Assembly (NCBI RefSeq): GCF_001824475.1
Contig: NZ_MHXN01000033.1
Location: forward strand, 108,888 to 172,887
Direction: 5' to 3'
Origin: Phenylobacterium sp. RIFCSPHIGHO2_01_FULL_69_31
GTDB taxonomy: Bacteria; Pseudomonadota; Alphaproteobacteria; Caulobacterales; Caulobacteraceae
DNA length: 64,000 nucleotides
Position 1 is the first letter of the stretch. Every line of letters begins with the position of its first letter. The notes beneath the pieces are model-generated. The model saw nothing but the letters and a program-made list of their open reading frames with translations. It made no database searches and was not told the origin of the DNA. This document shows positions 19,041 through 28,262 of the stretch, one piece after another. The position numbers and the translations under genes were made by a program.

Positions 19041-20366
19041 ATGAGTTCGACCTCCAGTCCGGACGGGGCCGTCTCCTCGCCGGCCACGCTGCGCAAGGTG
19101 GTGGCCGCCAGCATGATCGGCACCACCATCGAGTGGTACGATTTCTTCCTCTACGGGACGGCCGCGGCGCTGGTGTTCAACCGGCTGTTCTTCCCGGCCT
19201 CCGAGCCGCTGGTCGGCACCATGCTGGCCTTCGGCACCTATGCGCTGGGGTTCGTCGCGCGGCCGCTGGGCGGCATCGTCTTCGGCCACTTCGGCGACCG
19301 GATCGGTCGCAAGCGCCTGCTGATGCTGAGCCTGGTGATGATGGGCGCGGCGACGGTCCTGATCGGCTGCCTGCCGACGCACGACCAGGTGGGCGTCTGG
19401 GCGCCGGTGATGCTGATCGCGCTGCGCCTGATCCAGGGCTTCGCCGTGGGCGGGGAGTGGGGCGGGGCGGTCCTGATCGTGGCCGAGCACGGCGACGCCG
19501 CCCGCCGGGGCCTCTGGGCCAGCTTCCCGCAGGCCGGGGTGGCGGCCGGCAGCCTGCTGGCGTCGGGCATGCTGGCGGCCATGGCGGCGTTCCAGAGCGA
19601 GGCCGACTTCCTGGCGTGGGGCTGGCGCGTGCCGTTCCTGCTGTCGGCCGTGCTGATCGGCGTCGGCTGGTGGATCCGCAACACGGTGGAGGAGAGCCCC
19701 GCCTTCCGCGAGGTGGCCAAGGAGGCCGCCGCCATCGAGAAGGCCCCGACCCTGGAGGCGATCCGCCGCCGGCCGCGGGAGCTGGTGATCGGCGCCGGCC
19801 TGAAGTTCGCCGAGAACATCAGCTACTACGTGATCACCGTCTTCTCGATCACCTACGTGACCCAGAAGGTGGGGCTGTCGCGCCAGGTGGCGCTGGAGGC
19901 GATCCTGATCGCCTCGGCCTGCCACGTGTTCCTGATCCCGATGTTCGGCGCGCTGTCCGACCGGATCGGCCGGCGGCCGGTCTATGCGGCCGGGGCGTTC
20001 GCAATGGTCGCCTGGGCCTTTGCCTTCTTCGCCCTGCTCGACACGGGCCGGCCCGAGCTGATCATCCTGGCCTGCGTCGGCGCGCTGGTGTGCCACGGGG
20101 CGATGTACGGACCCCAGGCCGCCTTCCTGGCGGAGATGTTCCCGACCCGGATGCGCTACTCCGGAGTCTCGCTGGCCTATCAGGTGACCTCGATCTTCGC
20201 CGGGTCCCTCGCGCCGCTGATCGCCGCGGCCCTGCTGCAGGCGACGGGATCGGGAACGCCCATCGCGATCTATGTGGCGGCGGCGGCCTTCGTCACCGGC
20301 GTCGCGGCCCTGGCCGCCCGCGAGACCCGCGGCAAGACCTTCGCCGAGATCGACGCAGAGGCCTGA
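19041..20366 (+). CDS. MFS transporter, metabolite:H+ symporter (MHS) family
   Basis: A 441-residue inner-membrane permease with about twelve hydrophobic segments. The N-terminal ASMIGTTIEWYDFFLYGTAA and the loop motif FGHFGDRIGRKRLL are typical of the MHS subfamily (ShiA, ProP and KgtP relatives). A second GALSDRIGRRPVY motif lies between helices 8 and 9. MHS proteins import dicarboxylates, shikimate or compatible solutes with protons; the substrate here cannot be assigned. An AGGGGA ribosome site precedes the ATG. A hairpin at 20419-20452 separates it from the convergent CsbD gene. Confidence 0.9.
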   Translation: MSSTSSPDGAVSSPATLRKVVAASMIGTTIEWYDFFLYGTAAALVFNRLFFPASEPLVGTMLAFGTYALGFVARPLGGIVFGHFGDRIGRKRLLMLSLVMMGAATVLIGCLPTHDQVGVWAPVMLIALRLIQGFAVGGEWGGAVLIVAEHGDAARRGLWASFPQAGVAAGSLLASGMLAAMAAFQSEADFLAWGWRVPFLLSAVLIGVGWWIRNTVEESPAFREVAKEAAAIEKAPTLEAIRRRPRELVIGAGLKFAENISYYVITVFSITYVTQKVGLSRQVALEAILIASACHVFLIPMFGALSDRIGRRPVYAAGAFAMVAWAFAFFALLDTGRPELIILACVGALVCHGAMYGPQAAFLAEMFPTRMRYSGVSLAYQVTSIFAGSLAPLIAAALLQATGSGTPIAIYVAAAAFVTGVAALAARETRGKTFAEIDAEA

Positions 20367-20394
20367 CCCCCATCCTCCCGACGGGTGAGGAGAG
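20367..20394. repeat. Partial copy of the interspersed repeat
   Basis: The right half of the repeat family (a C run, a short loop, then GGGTGAGGAGAG) lies immediately after the MFS stop codon. The first hairpin is missing. Similarity is clear only over about 20 bases, so assignment is tentative. Confidence 0.35.
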
Positions 20395-20418
20395 CGGCGA
20401 GGCTGGCGCAGACATGAC

Positions 20419-20452
20419 GAGGGCCGCGGCGGTTTCCCGTCGCGGCCCCTCG
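20419..20452. terminator. Hairpin between convergent MFS and CsbD genes
   Basis: Inverted arms 20419-20433 and 20437-20452 (CGAGGG-CCGCG / CGCGGCCCCTCG) with a TTT loop form a long GC-rich stem with one bulge. No strong T tract follows on either side, so it may be a rho-independent terminator with weak efficiency or an RNA-stabilising stem. Confidence 0.5.
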
Positions 20453-20471
20453 AAACGTGGCTCGGCTGCGC

Positions 20472-20654
20472 CTAGTTCTTCAGCGCGTCGCGGGCGGCGT
20501 CCTTGAGGGCGCCCACGCCCTTCTGCACCTTGCCTTCGATGCGCTCGCCGGCGCCTTCGGCGGCCAGACGGTCATCGCCCGTCGCCTTGCCCACGCCTTC
20601 CTTGATCGAGCCCGAGATATCCTTGGCGGCGCCCTTGGCTTCGTCCTTGTGCAT
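20472..20654 (-). CDS. CsbD family stress protein
   Basis: A 60-residue hydrophilic, lysine-, alanine- and glycine-rich protein with the CsbD pattern (KGAAKDISGSIKEGVGKATGD, then a second KVQKGVGALKDAA helix). CsbD proteins accumulate under general stress; their biochemical role is unknown. I chose the ATG at 20654 because AAGGA lies eight bases upstream; a start three codons earlier has no such spacing. It lies 83 bases downstream of the TetR gene on the same strand and may be cotranscribed with it. Confidence 0.88.
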   Translation of the reverse strand: MHKDEAKGAAKDISGSIKEGVGKATGDDRLAAEGAGERIEGKVQKGVGALKDAARDALKN

Positions 20655-20737
20655 GGCTGTCATCCTTCGCGTGTCACGGGTGAGGTTCACCGGTCGCAGT
20701 GACTACGCAGCAGCCCGGTTATCGTTCCGGCGCGGAC

Positions 20738-21331
20738 TCAGGCGGCGATGCGGCAGGTGCGGTCCAGCAGGGCCTCGAAGGCCGCGGTCGCCGAGCGATG
20801 CGCGTCGGCGTCGCCCATCATCCGGCGCGAGTCCGAGTGACCCAGGATGAAGCTCTTCATCTGGAAATAGGCGGCCTGGGCCTCGGCCTCGCTGAGCGGC
20901 GGCTCGCGCAGGGCGCGGAACTCGCGCAGCATGGTCTTGCGCCAGCCCTGCAGGCGCTTGTGCAGGAGGTCCCGCAAGGGGCCGGGCTGGTCGTCCAGCT
21001 CCACGCTGAGGGCGGTCACCGGGCAGCCGCTATCCGGCCACTCCTCCTCGCACCAGTGCAGCCAGCGTTCGAAGACCACTTCGAGGCGCGCCCGGCCGGG
21101 CGGCAGGCCCTCGGCGGGCTTCCAGATCACGTCGGAGAACCGCTCCATCACCGACTCCACGACGGCCAGGTGCATGTCGTCCTTGGACTCGAAATGCTTG
21201 AAGAGCCCGCTCTTGGAGATGCCCACCGCGTCGGCCACGTCGGACAGGCTCACGCCCGTCAGGCCCCGCAACGCCGCCTGACGCGCCGCCTCCGCCACGA
21301 TGCGGGCACGCGTTGCTTCACCCTTGCGCAA
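20738..21331 (-). CDS. TetR/AcrR family transcriptional regulator
   Basis: A one-component repressor of about 197 residues. The helix-turn-helix occupies about residues 6-52 (ARQAALRGLTGVSLSDVAD then ISKSGLFKHFESKDDMHLAV), with a C-terminal TetR_C-like ligand domain containing CEEEWPDSGCPVTAL. I placed the start at TTG 21331 because GGGAGG stands eight bases upstream and the conserved N terminus (RKGEATRARIV) begins there. A longer reading to 21421 would run across the candidate operators and a TACAAT promoter box on the minus strand. It is divergent from the CC_3452-like gene and probably controls it. Confidence 0.88.
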   Translation of the reverse strand: MRKGEATRARIVAEAARQAALRGLTGVSLSDVADAVGISKSGLFKHFESKDDMHLAVVESVMERFSDVIWKPAEGLPPGRARLEVVFERWLHWCEEEWPDSGCPVTALSVELDDQPGPLRDLLHKRLQGWRKTMLREFRALREPPLSEAEAQAAYFQMKSFILGHSDSRRMMGDADAHRSATAAFEALLDRTCRIAA

Positions 21332-21348
21332 AAGCCAAGCCTCCCTGC

Positions 21349-21407
21349 TTGACAAAGTGACCGATCGTGCTCTTTCTAGATTGTAGCGACCGGTCGTGCT
21401 CTTTTCT
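21349..21407 (+). promoter_or_regulatory. Promoter and duplicated operator for the CC_3452-like gene
   Basis: A TTGACA box (21349-21354) is followed by two direct repeats, 21357-21377 and 21386-21407, sharing the pattern GNGACCGNTCGTGCTCTTT and spaced 29 bases apart. The second contains the perfect palindrome CGACCGGTCG (21387-21396). On the opposite strand TACAAT (21385-21380) lies between the repeats as a possible -10 for the TetR gene. This layout suits a TetR protein repressing both directions. Confidence 0.6.
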
Positions 21408-21425
21408 ACCCAAAGGAACACGAAG

Positions 21426-21773
21426 ATGCAAAACTTCAGGTGTGTGAGCGCGATCGCCGCGGTGGCGGTGTTCGCGTCGGGGGCGGCGTTCGCCCAGACC
21501 GTCGGTTATCGCGGCGAGGCGCGCCTCGCCTCGGCCGCGGCCGCCCCCCGGGAAGAGGTCATCGCCGGCGTCGCCTGGCGCTGCGATGGCGACCAGTGCG
21601 AGGGCGTCGCCGCGCGCAAGGGCAACCTCGATGGCCTGGTGCGCGAGTGCAAGAAGGTGGTCGCCGTAGTTGGGCCGGTGGCCAGCTACAAGTCCGGCGG
21701 CCGCGAACTGTCCGACGGCCAGATCCGCGCGTGCAACAAGGCGGCGATCCGGCTCCAGGCCGCCCGCAACTAG
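21426..21773 (+). CDS. CC_3452-like small secreted protein
   Basis: A 115-residue protein with a signal peptide (about residues 1-23, ending AFA-QT) and a mature domain resembling the Caulobacter CC_3452 family. Two cysteines ([10 protein letters not shown]) sit in the first half and two more follow in RECKKV and RACNKA, allowing disulfides in the periplasm. Its function is unknown. AAGGA eight bases before the ATG at 21426 fixes the start. It is divergent from a TetR regulator, with duplicated operators between them, so expression is probably inducible. Confidence 0.82.
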   Translation: MQNFRCVSAIAAVAVFASGAAFAQTVGYRGEARLASAAAAPREEVIAGVAWRCDGDQCEGVAARKGNLDGLVRECKKVVAVVGPVASYKSGGRELSDGQIRACNKAAIRLQAARN

Positions 21774-21933
21774 AGCCCGCCTCGACTCCTCCCCTCGGCA
21801 GGCCACTGGGTTCGTTCGGCCGGCCAAGGGATCAACTCGCGGGAGGGGACGGCGGCTCATCGTCCGGCGCCGGGCTGCAAGGCCCGGTCATCCCAGCCGG
21901 AGGCGGATCGGCGCCCTTCCCGCGGCATTTTCC

Positions 21934-23901
21934 TCAGACACCCGCCCCGCCGCGCGCGCGGCGCTCCGCCTCCAGGTTCACGAGCTTGCTCGCCTCGCGC
22001 ACCGCCAGCCGCTCGGACAGGGCCCGGCTCAGCTCGGCCAGCTTGTAGGGCTTGCGCAGGATCGGGAACTCGTCGCCGATCCGGGCCGCCGCCTCGCTGT
22101 AGCCCGTCGCCAGCAGGATCGGCACGTGGGGGAAGGCCTCCCGCACCCGCCGCGCCATCCCCAGGCCGTCGGGATCGCCGGCCATCACGATATCGCTGAA
22201 GATCAGGTCCGGCGTCTCGCCGGTGGCCAGCGCGCCGAGCGCCGCCGCGCCGCTGGAGACGGTGCGCACCTCGTGCCCCAGCTCTTCCAGCATCCGCGCC
22301 GCCACGTCGGCCACGTCGGGGTTGTCCTCCACGAGCAGGATCCGCGCGCTGGAGGCCGGCGGAAGGGGCGCATCGTCCGCCAGCGGCCGCGGCGCCCGGT
22401 CGGCGCGGGGCAGGTAGAGGGTAAAGCGGGTCCCCTGGCCCAGCTCGCTGTCGACCGTCACATGGCCCCCCGACTGCTGGGCGAAGCCGAACACCTGGGA
22501 CAGGCCGAGGCCCGTGCCCTTGTCCACGTCCTTGGTCGTGAAGAACGGGTCGAAGATGCGGGGAAGGATGTCGGGGGCGATCCCCGTTCCGCTGTCCTGC
22601 AGCGTGACCGCCACGAAGTCGCCGGTCAGGTCGCCGGGGCCGGAGCCGTCCAGCGTCACGTTCTCGGCTTCGATCGACAGCGATCCGCCGCCCGGCATGG
22701 CGTCCCGCGCGTTGACGGCGAGGTTCAGCAACGCCAGCTCGAGCTCGCCGATGTCCACCGTCACCGGCCAGAGGCCCTCGGGCAGGTCCAGGTCGAGCCG
22801 GACGGCGGGCGGCAGGCTGGTGGACAGGAGCTCGCGCAGGCCGTCGGCGCGCTCGGGCAGGGCGGTGGGCGACAGCACCAGCCGCTGGCGGCGCGAGAAC
22901 GACAACAGGGCCCGGGTCAGGTCCTCGCCGCGCCGGGCGGAGGTTTCGATGGCGTCCAGCGCCCGCAGCGCGCGGGCGTCGTCGCCGACCTTGCGCCGCA
23001 GCAGCTGGGCCTGGCCGCTGACCACCATCAGCAGGTTGTTGAAGTCGTGGGCCACCCCGCCGGTCAGCTTGCCCAGCGCCTCAAGCTTCTGGGCCTGGGC
23101 CAACTGCTCGTGGGCGCGCTGCAGCTCCAGCTCGGCCTGCCGCTTTTCGGTGATGTCGCGGGTGATCTTGGCGAACCCGACGAGGGCGCCGGTCTCGTCC
23201 TTGATCGCGTCGATGATCACCAGGGCCCAGAAGGGGCTGCCGTCCTTGCGCACGCGCCAGCCCTCGGCCTCGTAGCGGCCCTGCGCGGCGGCCGTGGCCA
23301 GCGCCCGGTCCGGCGCGCCGGCCGCGCGCTCCTCATCGGTATAGAAGACGCTGAAATGCCGTCCGACGATCTCATCGACCGCGTAGCCCTTGATGTTCTG
23401 GGCGCCGGTGTTCCAGTTGGTCACGACGCCGTGCGGATCCAGCATGAAGATCGCGTAGTCGACCACCCCGGACACCAGCAGGCGGAACTGGCGCTCGCTG
23501 GCCGCCAGGGCCTCCTGCGCCGCCTTCCGCTCGGTCATGTCGCGGGTGACCTTGGCATAGCCGACCAGCGTTCCGTCCGGGTCGCGGATCGCGTGGAGCG
23601 TGCCCAGGGCCCAGAAGCGGCTGCCGTCCTTGCGCAGGCGCCACCCCTCCACCTCGACCCGCCCGTCGCGGGCGGCGCGCTGCAGGATGTCTTGCGGCAC
23701 GCCGGCGGCGCGGTCCTCGGGGGTGAAGAACTCGGAGAACGAGCGTCCGCGGATCTCGGCGGCGTCATAGCCCTTCAGCCGCCGCGCGCCGGTGTTCCAG
23801 CTGGCGACGCAGCCTTCGGGGTCCAGCATGTAGATGGCATAATCGGACACGGCGTCCACGAGGTAGTGGAGCGCAGGTTCCGTCTGGATTGGTCCGCTCA
23901 T
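21934..23901 (-). CDS. PAS-PAS hybrid histidine kinase, cytoplasmic
   Basis: A 655-residue hybrid kinase without membrane segments. Two tandem PAS domains (about 5-125 and 130-245) share a near-identical layout ([20 protein letters not shown] and [20 protein letters not shown]), pointing to internal duplication. His285 in [11 protein letters not shown] is the phosphoacceptor, followed by the ATPase ([31 protein letters not shown]) and a receiver with Asp570 in FSDIVMAG. It probably senses a cytoplasmic cue such as light, redox or a ligand; no flavin-binding LOV cysteine motif (NCRFLQ) was seen. The ATG at 23901 begins the first PAS domain directly; an earlier in-frame start would add 17 residues. 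Confidence 0.9.
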   Translation of the reverse strand: MSGPIQTEPALHYLVDAVSDYAIYMLDPEGCVASWNTGARRLKGYDAAEIRGRSFSEFFTPEDRAAGVPQDILQRAARDGRVEVEGWRLRKDGSRFWALGTLHAIRDPDGTLVGYAKVTRDMTERKAAQEALAASERQFRLLVSGVVDYAIFMLDPHGVVTNWNTGAQNIKGYAVDEIVGRHFSVFYTDEERAAGAPDRALATAAAQGRYEAEGWRVRKDGSPFWALVIIDAIKDETGALVGFAKITRDITEKRQAELELQRAHEQLAQAQKLEALGKLTGGVAHDFNNLLMVVSGQAQLLRRKVGDDARALRALDAIETSARRGEDLTRALLSFSRRQRLVLSPTALPERADGLRELLSTSLPPAVRLDLDLPEGLWPVTVDIGELELALLNLAVNARDAMPGGGSLSIEAENVTLDGSGPGDLTGDFVAVTLQDSGTGIAPDILPRIFDPFFTTKDVDKGTGLGLSQVFGFAQQSGGHVTVDSELGQGTRFTLYLPRADRAPRPLADDAPLPPASSARILLVEDNPDVADVAARMLEELGHEVRTVSSGAAALGALATGETPDLIFSDIVMAGDPDGLGMARRVREAFPHVPILLATGYSEAAARIGDEFPILRKPYKLAELSRALSERLAVREASKLVNLEAERRARGGAGV

Positions 23902-24012
23902 AAGGCGTCCCAGCGGATCGCCAGGCGGTTCATCGCCCCCATCGACGCACACCCGTCACCTTTCCCCGTCCCCGAGCATGGCGAACGCGCAAACCCGCCG
24001 GAGGTTCCGGCG

Positions 24013-24041
24013 TTGCGCCGGGCCGCCCGCACCGCTATCTG
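24013..24041 (+). promoter_or_regulatory. Possible ettA promoter
   Basis: TTGCGC (24013-24018), a 17-base spacer and TATCTG (24036-24041) stand about 47 bases ahead of ettA. The -10 is embedded in GCTATCTG, close to the Caulobacter-type GCTATAWC box. Recognition by eye only. Confidence 0.35.
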
Positions 24042-24087
24042 CTCGCCCGAATTCCCCATACCTCGAACGAGCGAGTGCGGACGCCCC

Positions 24088-25755
24088 ATGGCGCAGCAGT
24101 ATATCTTCCAGATGCAGGGCCTGACCAAGGCCTATCCCGGCGGCAAGAAGGTGTTCGAGAACATCTGGCTGTCGTTCTACTCCGACGCCAAGATCGGTGT
24201 GGTCGGGGTCAACGGCTCGGGCAAGTCGACCCTGCTGAAGATCATGGCCGGGATCGACAAGGAATTCTCGGGCGAAGCCAAGGCCGCCGACGGCGTGAAG
24301 ATGGGCTACCTGGAGCAGGAGCCCCAGCTCGACGAGCAGCTCAACGTCTGGGGCAACGTGATCTCCTGGTGCGAAGAGAAGAAGATCTTCGACCGCTACA
24401 ACCAGATCGCGGCCGAGCTGGGCGAGAACTATACCGACGAGCTGATGGAGGAGATGACCGCCCTCCAGGAGAAGATCGACGCGGGCGACCTTTGGGACAT
24501 CGATTCCAAGATCGAGATGGCCATGGACGCCCTGCGCTGCCCGCCCAACGACTGGCCGGTGGACAAGCTCTCGGGCGGTGAGAAGCGCCGGATCGCGCTC
24601 GCCCGCCTGCTGCTCAGCAAGCCCGACATGCTGCTGCTGGACGAGCCGACCAACCACCTGGACGCCGAGAGCGTGGCCTGGCTGCAGCACCACCTGGAAG
24701 CCTTCCCGGGCTGCGTGATCCTGGTCACCCACGACCGCTACTTCCTGGACCAGGTGACCAAGTGGACCCTGGAACTCGATCGCGGCAAGGGCATCCCCTA
24801 CGAGGGCAACTACTCCGGCTGGCTGGAGCAGAAGACCAAGCGCATCGTCCAGGAGCAGTCCGAGAGCGAGGCCCGCCAGCGCGCCATGACCCGCGAGCTG
24901 GAATGGGTGCGGTCGGGCGCCAAGGCCCGTCAGGCCAAGTCGAAGGCGCGTCTGGCGCGCTACGACGAGATGGTCCGCGAGCAGGAGAACGCCCGCCAGG
25001 CCCAGACCACCGCCGCCATCCAGATCCCGCCGGGCCCGCGCCTAGGCAATGTGGTGCTGGAGGCCAACGGCCTCTCCAAGGCCTATGGCGACAAGGTCCT
25101 GTTCGAAGACCTGACCTTCAAGCTGCCGCCGAACGGCATCGTGGGCGTCATCGGCCCGAACGGCGCCGGCAAGTCGACGCTGTTCAAGATCATCACCGGC
25201 CAGGAACAGCCCGACGGCGGCACCTTCCGCGTCGGCGAGACGGTGAAGCTGTCGTACGTGGACCAGAGCCGCGACGCGCTGGATCCCAACAAGACCGTCT
25301 GGCAGGAGATCAGCCAGGGCCTGGACGTGCTGGCCGTGGGCAAGCGCGAGATCAACACCCGCAGCTATGTCGGCTCGTTCAACTTCCGCGGCGGCGACCA
25401 GCAGAAGAAGGTCGGCCAGCTCTCGGGCGGTGAGCGCAACCGGGTCCACCTGGCCAAGACGCTGACCGAGGGCGGCAACGTCATCCTGCTCGACGAACCG
25501 ACCAACGACCTGGACATCGAGACGCTGCAGAACCTGGAAGAGGCGCTGGAGGAATTCGCCGGCTGCGCCGTGGTCATCAGCCACGACCGCTGGTTCCTGG
25601 ACCGCCTGGCCACCCACATCCTCGCCTTCGAAGGCGACAGCCACGTCGAGTGGTTCGAGGGGAACTTCGAAGCCTACGAAGAGGACAAAAAGCGCCGCCT
25701 GGGCGCCGACAGCCTGATCCCCCACCGGATCAAGTTCCACAAGTTCACGCGGTAG
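24088..25755 (+). CDS. ettA: Energy-dependent translational throttle protein EttA
   Basis: A 555-residue ABC-F ATPase that binds the ribosomal E site and regulates entry into elongation according to the ATP/ADP ratio. Two ABC cassettes are complete: Walker [10 protein letters not shown] and GPNGAGKST, signatures LSGGEKRR and LSGGERNR, Walker [12 protein letters not shown] and [11 protein letters not shown]. The EttA-specific arm ([19 protein letters not shown]) lies in the first cassette, and the inter-cassette P-site tRNA motif region (about 240-320, [20 protein letters not shown]) is present. Length matches the family exactly. There are no transmembrane segments. It lies between divergent and convergent genes and is probably monocistronic. 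Confidence 0.96.
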   Translation: MAQQYIFQMQGLTKAYPGGKKVFENIWLSFYSDAKIGVVGVNGSGKSTLLKIMAGIDKEFSGEAKAADGVKMGYLEQEPQLDEQLNVWGNVISWCEEKKIFDRYNQIAAELGENYTDELMEEMTALQEKIDAGDLWDIDSKIEMAMDALRCPPNDWPVDKLSGGEKRRIALARLLLSKPDMLLLDEPTNHLDAESVAWLQHHLEAFPGCVILVTHDRYFLDQVTKWTLELDRGKGIPYEGNYSGWLEQKTKRIVQEQSESEARQRAMTRELEWVRSGAKARQAKSKARLARYDEMVREQENARQAQTTAAIQIPPGPRLGNVVLEANGLSKAYGDKVLFEDLTFKLPPNGIVGVIGPNGAGKSTLFKIITGQEQPDGGTFRVGETVKLSYVDQSRDALDPNKTVWQEISQGLDVLAVGKREINTRSYVGSFNFRGGDQQKKVGQLSGGERNRVHLAKTLTEGGNVILLDEPTNDLDIETLQNLEEALEEFAGCAVVISHDRWFLDRLATHILAFEGDSHVEWFEGNFEAYEEDKKRRLGADSLIPHRIKFHKFTR

Positions 25756-25775
25756 GGCGAGCCTCCCGCCCGCGA

Positions 25776-26279
25776 TCAAGCCTCCGCGAGGAAGGCCTCG
25801 ATCTCGCGGTCGCTGCGCAGGCGGGCGATGCGGGCGTGGCCGCCGTGCTGGGCGAGGGCGGCTTCGAGCTTCGGCCGCACCTGTCGGTCGTAGGTCCAGA
25901 TGAAGTGATAGAACTTGAGATCGATGGTCTCGCGGCAGCCGGCGGCCATGTCGGGCCGTTCGCCCTCCCGGTACTGAAAGACGCGCCGGATCGCCCGGAA
26001 CAGGCATAGCCATCGGGGCTGGTCGACCCAGACGATGGTGTCGGCGAGCGGCATCCGCAGATCCCAGGAGCCGCCGAAATTGCCGTCGCAGACCCAGGCG
26101 GGCGCCGCCAGGGCGGCGGCCACGCGGCCTCGGAACTCATCGTCGTCGCTCTCGACCCAGCCAGGCTTCCAGAACAGGACGTCGAGGTGGATCACCGGCA
26201 AGCTGAGCCTCTCGCCCAGCCGCCGCGCCAGGGTGGACTTGCCGGCGCCCGAGTTTCCGATGATCAGCACGCGGCGCAT
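25776..26279 (-). CDS. P-loop small kinase, FlaR/topology-modulation type
   Basis: A 167-residue adenylate-kinase-like P-loop protein. Walker A is GNSGAGKST at about residues 8-16. The substrate-side segment LPVIHLDVLFWKPGW and the lid-like VWVDQPRWLCLFRAIRR match proteins annotated as DNA topology modulation protein FlaR. It is expected to phosphorylate a nucleotide or small metabolite, and the name should not be read as proof of a topology role. The ATG at 26279 begins one residue before the MRRVLIIG strand; an upstream in-frame start would add 14 residues. It is divergent from the methionine operon. Confidence 0.85.
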   Translation of the reverse strand: MRRVLIIGNSGAGKSTLARRLGERLSLPVIHLDVLFWKPGWVESDDDEFRGRVAAALAAPAWVCDGNFGGSWDLRMPLADTIVWVDQPRWLCLFRAIRRVFQYREGERPDMAAGCRETIDLKFYHFIWTYDRQVRPKLEAALAQHGGHARIARLRSDREIEAFLAEA

Positions 26280-26325
26280 GGGCTCTCCCCGGTCCCCGTG
26301 GCGGACGAAGCTTGCCGCCATTCAC

Positions 26326-26356
26326 TTGACGTTAGCACGTATAAAGATATCTTTAT
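26326..26356 (+). promoter_or_regulatory. Methionine operon promoter with perfect palindromic operator
   Basis: TTGACG (26326-26331), a 16-base spacer and TATCTT (26348-26353) form a good promoter. The perfect 16-base palindrome ATAAAGATATCTTTAT (26341-26356) covers the -10 box. The predicted start site, about 26359-26361, abuts the ATG at 26362, implying a leaderless transcript. The first gene product is the obvious candidate repressor. Confidence 0.75.
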
Positions 26357-26361
26357 GTGCA

Positions 26362-27333
26362 ATGACGCTTTCGGCGAAACAGGCGGTGGATGTGCTGCGC
26401 GCGGCGGGCGAGCCGACGCGGCTGCGCATCCTAGCGCTCCTGCAGCGCGAGGAACTCGCGGTGCTCGAGCTGTGCCGCGTTCTGGACCAGAGTCAGCCGC
26501 GCGTTTCAAGACATCTGAAGCTGCTGGCCGAGGCGGGGCTGGTGGAGCGGTTTCCCGATGGCGCCTGGGTCTTCTACCGCCTGACCGGCGCGGGCCGGCA
26601 GTGCGAGGTGGTCGCCGAGGTGCTCGCGCGGATCAATCCCGACGACCCGGGGCTGGCCCGCGACCGGCGCAAGCTGGACGACGTGCAGGCCGAACGCGCC
26701 GACGCGGCCCAGGCCTATTTCGCCGAGAACGCCGTCCATTGGGACCGGATCCGGTCGCTGTACGTCTCCGATGCGGACGTGGAGGCCGAGATCCTGCGGG
26801 CGGCGGGGTCGGGGCGTTTCCGGCGCATGGTCGACCTGGGCGCCGGCACCGGCCGGATGCTGACCCTGCTGGCCGGCCAGGCGGACCACGCCCTGGGCCT
26901 CGATCTCTCCCAGCAGATGCTGAACATCGCCCGGCGCAACGTGACGGAGGCTGGCCTCACCCACGTGGAGCTGCGCCACGGGGACATCTTCGACACCCGC
27001 CTGCCCGACGCCAGCGCCGACCTGGTGGTCGTCCACCAGGTGCTGCACTACCTGGGCGACCCGGCGGCGGCGGTGAAGGAAGCGGCGCGCATCGTCGCCC
27101 CCGACGGGCGGCTGATCATCGTCGACTTCGCGCCGCACAAGCACGAGTTCCTGCGCGAGCAGCACCAGCATCGCCGCCTGGGATTCTCGGATGACGAGAT
27201 GGCCCGCTGGCTGGCCGAGGCGGAGCTGCCCCAGGTGGGGCTGCGGGCCCTGCCGCCGACCCGAGCCGACGGGCTGACCGTGAAGATCTGGGCTGCGCAG
27301 CGCGCGCCCACCGTCTTGAGGAGCGCCGCATGA
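26362..27333 (+). CDS. ArsR-type regulator fused to SAM methyltransferase domain (SahR/SamR-like)
   Basis: A 323-residue two-domain protein. Residues about 1-85 are an ArsR winged helix (GEPTRLRILALLQREELAV and LDQSQPRVSRHLKLLAEAGL). Residues about 145-310 are a class I methyltransferase fold with the SAM loop MVDLGAGTGRMLTLLAG and LGLDLSQQML. The architecture is that of the SahR/SamR regulators known from Proteobacteria, in which the methyltransferase-like domain is thought to sense S-adenosyl compounds and control the methionine cycle. Heading a metF-metH operon fits that role. It ends in an ATGA overlap with metF. No ribosome site precedes the ATG, consistent with leaderless translation. 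Confidence 0.88.
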   Translation: MTLSAKQAVDVLRAAGEPTRLRILALLQREELAVLELCRVLDQSQPRVSRHLKLLAEAGLVERFPDGAWVFYRLTGAGRQCEVVAEVLARINPDDPGLARDRRKLDDVQAERADAAQAYFAENAVHWDRIRSLYVSDADVEAEILRAAGSGRFRRMVDLGAGTGRMLTLLAGQADHALGLDLSQQMLNIARRNVTEAGLTHVELRHGDIFDTRLPDASADLVVVHQVLHYLGDPAAAVKEAARIVAPDGRLIIVDFAPHKHEFLREQHQHRRLGFSDDEMARWLAEAELPQVGLRALPPTRADGLTVKIWAAQRAPTVLRSAA

Positions 27334-28262
27334 GCCCCGCCCAGACTGCCTTGGGGCCCGTGGCCCGCGCCGGCGTGGGCGGCCAGCCGCGTCCCGGCGT
27401 ATCGTTCGAGTTCTCGCCCCCTAAGACGGCCGAGGCCGAGGAGAACCTGTGGGCGGCCATCCGCAGGCTCGAGCCCCTGGCGCCGACCTTCGTCTCGGTG
27501 ACCTACGGCGCCGGCGGCTCCACCCGGGACCGGACGCACCGGACGGTGCTGCGGATGCTGAAGGAGACCACGCTGAAGCCGGCCGCGCACCTGACCTGCG
27601 TGGAGGCGACCCGCGGCGAGGTCGACGAGGTGATCCGGGACTACTGGGCCTCGGGCATCCGCCACATCGTGGCCCTGCGCGGCGACCCGCCCGGCCAGAT
27701 CGGCGGGGTCTATACGCCGCGGGCCGACGGCTATCGCAACGCCACCGAACTGACCGCCGGCATCAAGGCGATCGGCGACTTCGAGGTCAGCGTCGGCCTC
27801 TATCCGCACGTGCATCCCGAGAGCAGCGGGATCGACCACGACATCGACGTGCTGAAGGCCAAGATCGACGCGGGCGCCACGCGGGCGATCACCCAGTTCT
27901 TCTTCGACGTGGACGGCTTCCTGCGGTTCATGGACCGGGTGCGGAAGGCGGGCGTGGCCATCCCGATCTCGCCGGGCATCATGCCGGTGACCAACTATGC
28001 CGGGCTGAAGAAGATGTCGGGCCCGATCGGCATCGAATTGCCTGGCTGGCTCGGCAACCTGTTCGAGGGGCTGGACAAGGACCCGGAGACGCGCCGGCTG
28101 ATCGCCGCCTCGGTGGCCTCCGAGATGTGCGCCCGGCTGGCCGAGGAAGGCTTCGGCGACTTCCATTTCTACACGCTCAACCGCGCGGACCTGACCTACG
28201 CCATCTGCCGGATCCTGGGCGTGCGCGAGACCCCACCCGAACCGAAGGAAGCTGCGGCATGA
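27330..28262 (+). CDS. metF: Methylenetetrahydrofolate reductase [NAD(P)H]
   Basis: A 310-residue flavoprotein that reduces 5,10-methylene-THF to 5-methyl-THF, the methyl donor for methionine synthase. The TIM-barrel features are present: FEFSPPKT with the catalytic Glu at the first strand, [14 protein letters not shown], and ALRGDPP contacting FAD and folate. [15 protein letters not shown] and [15 protein letters not shown] complete the family pattern. It overlaps the regulator gene upstream and metH downstream by four bases each, so expression is translationally coupled within the operon. Confidence 0.97.
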   Translation: MSPAQTALGPVARAGVGGQPRPGVSFEFSPPKTAEAEENLWAAIRRLEPLAPTFVSVTYGAGGSTRDRTHRTVLRMLKETTLKPAAHLTCVEATRGEVDEVIRDYWASGIRHIVALRGDPPGQIGGVYTPRADGYRNATELTAGIKAIGDFEVSVGLYPHVHPESSGIDHDIDVLKAKIDAGATRAITQFFFDVDGFLRFMDRVRKAGVAIPISPGIMPVTNYAGLKKMSGPIGIELPGWLGNLFEGLDKDPETRRLIAASVASEMCARLAEEGFGDFHFYTLNRADLTYAICRILGVRETPPEPKEAAA

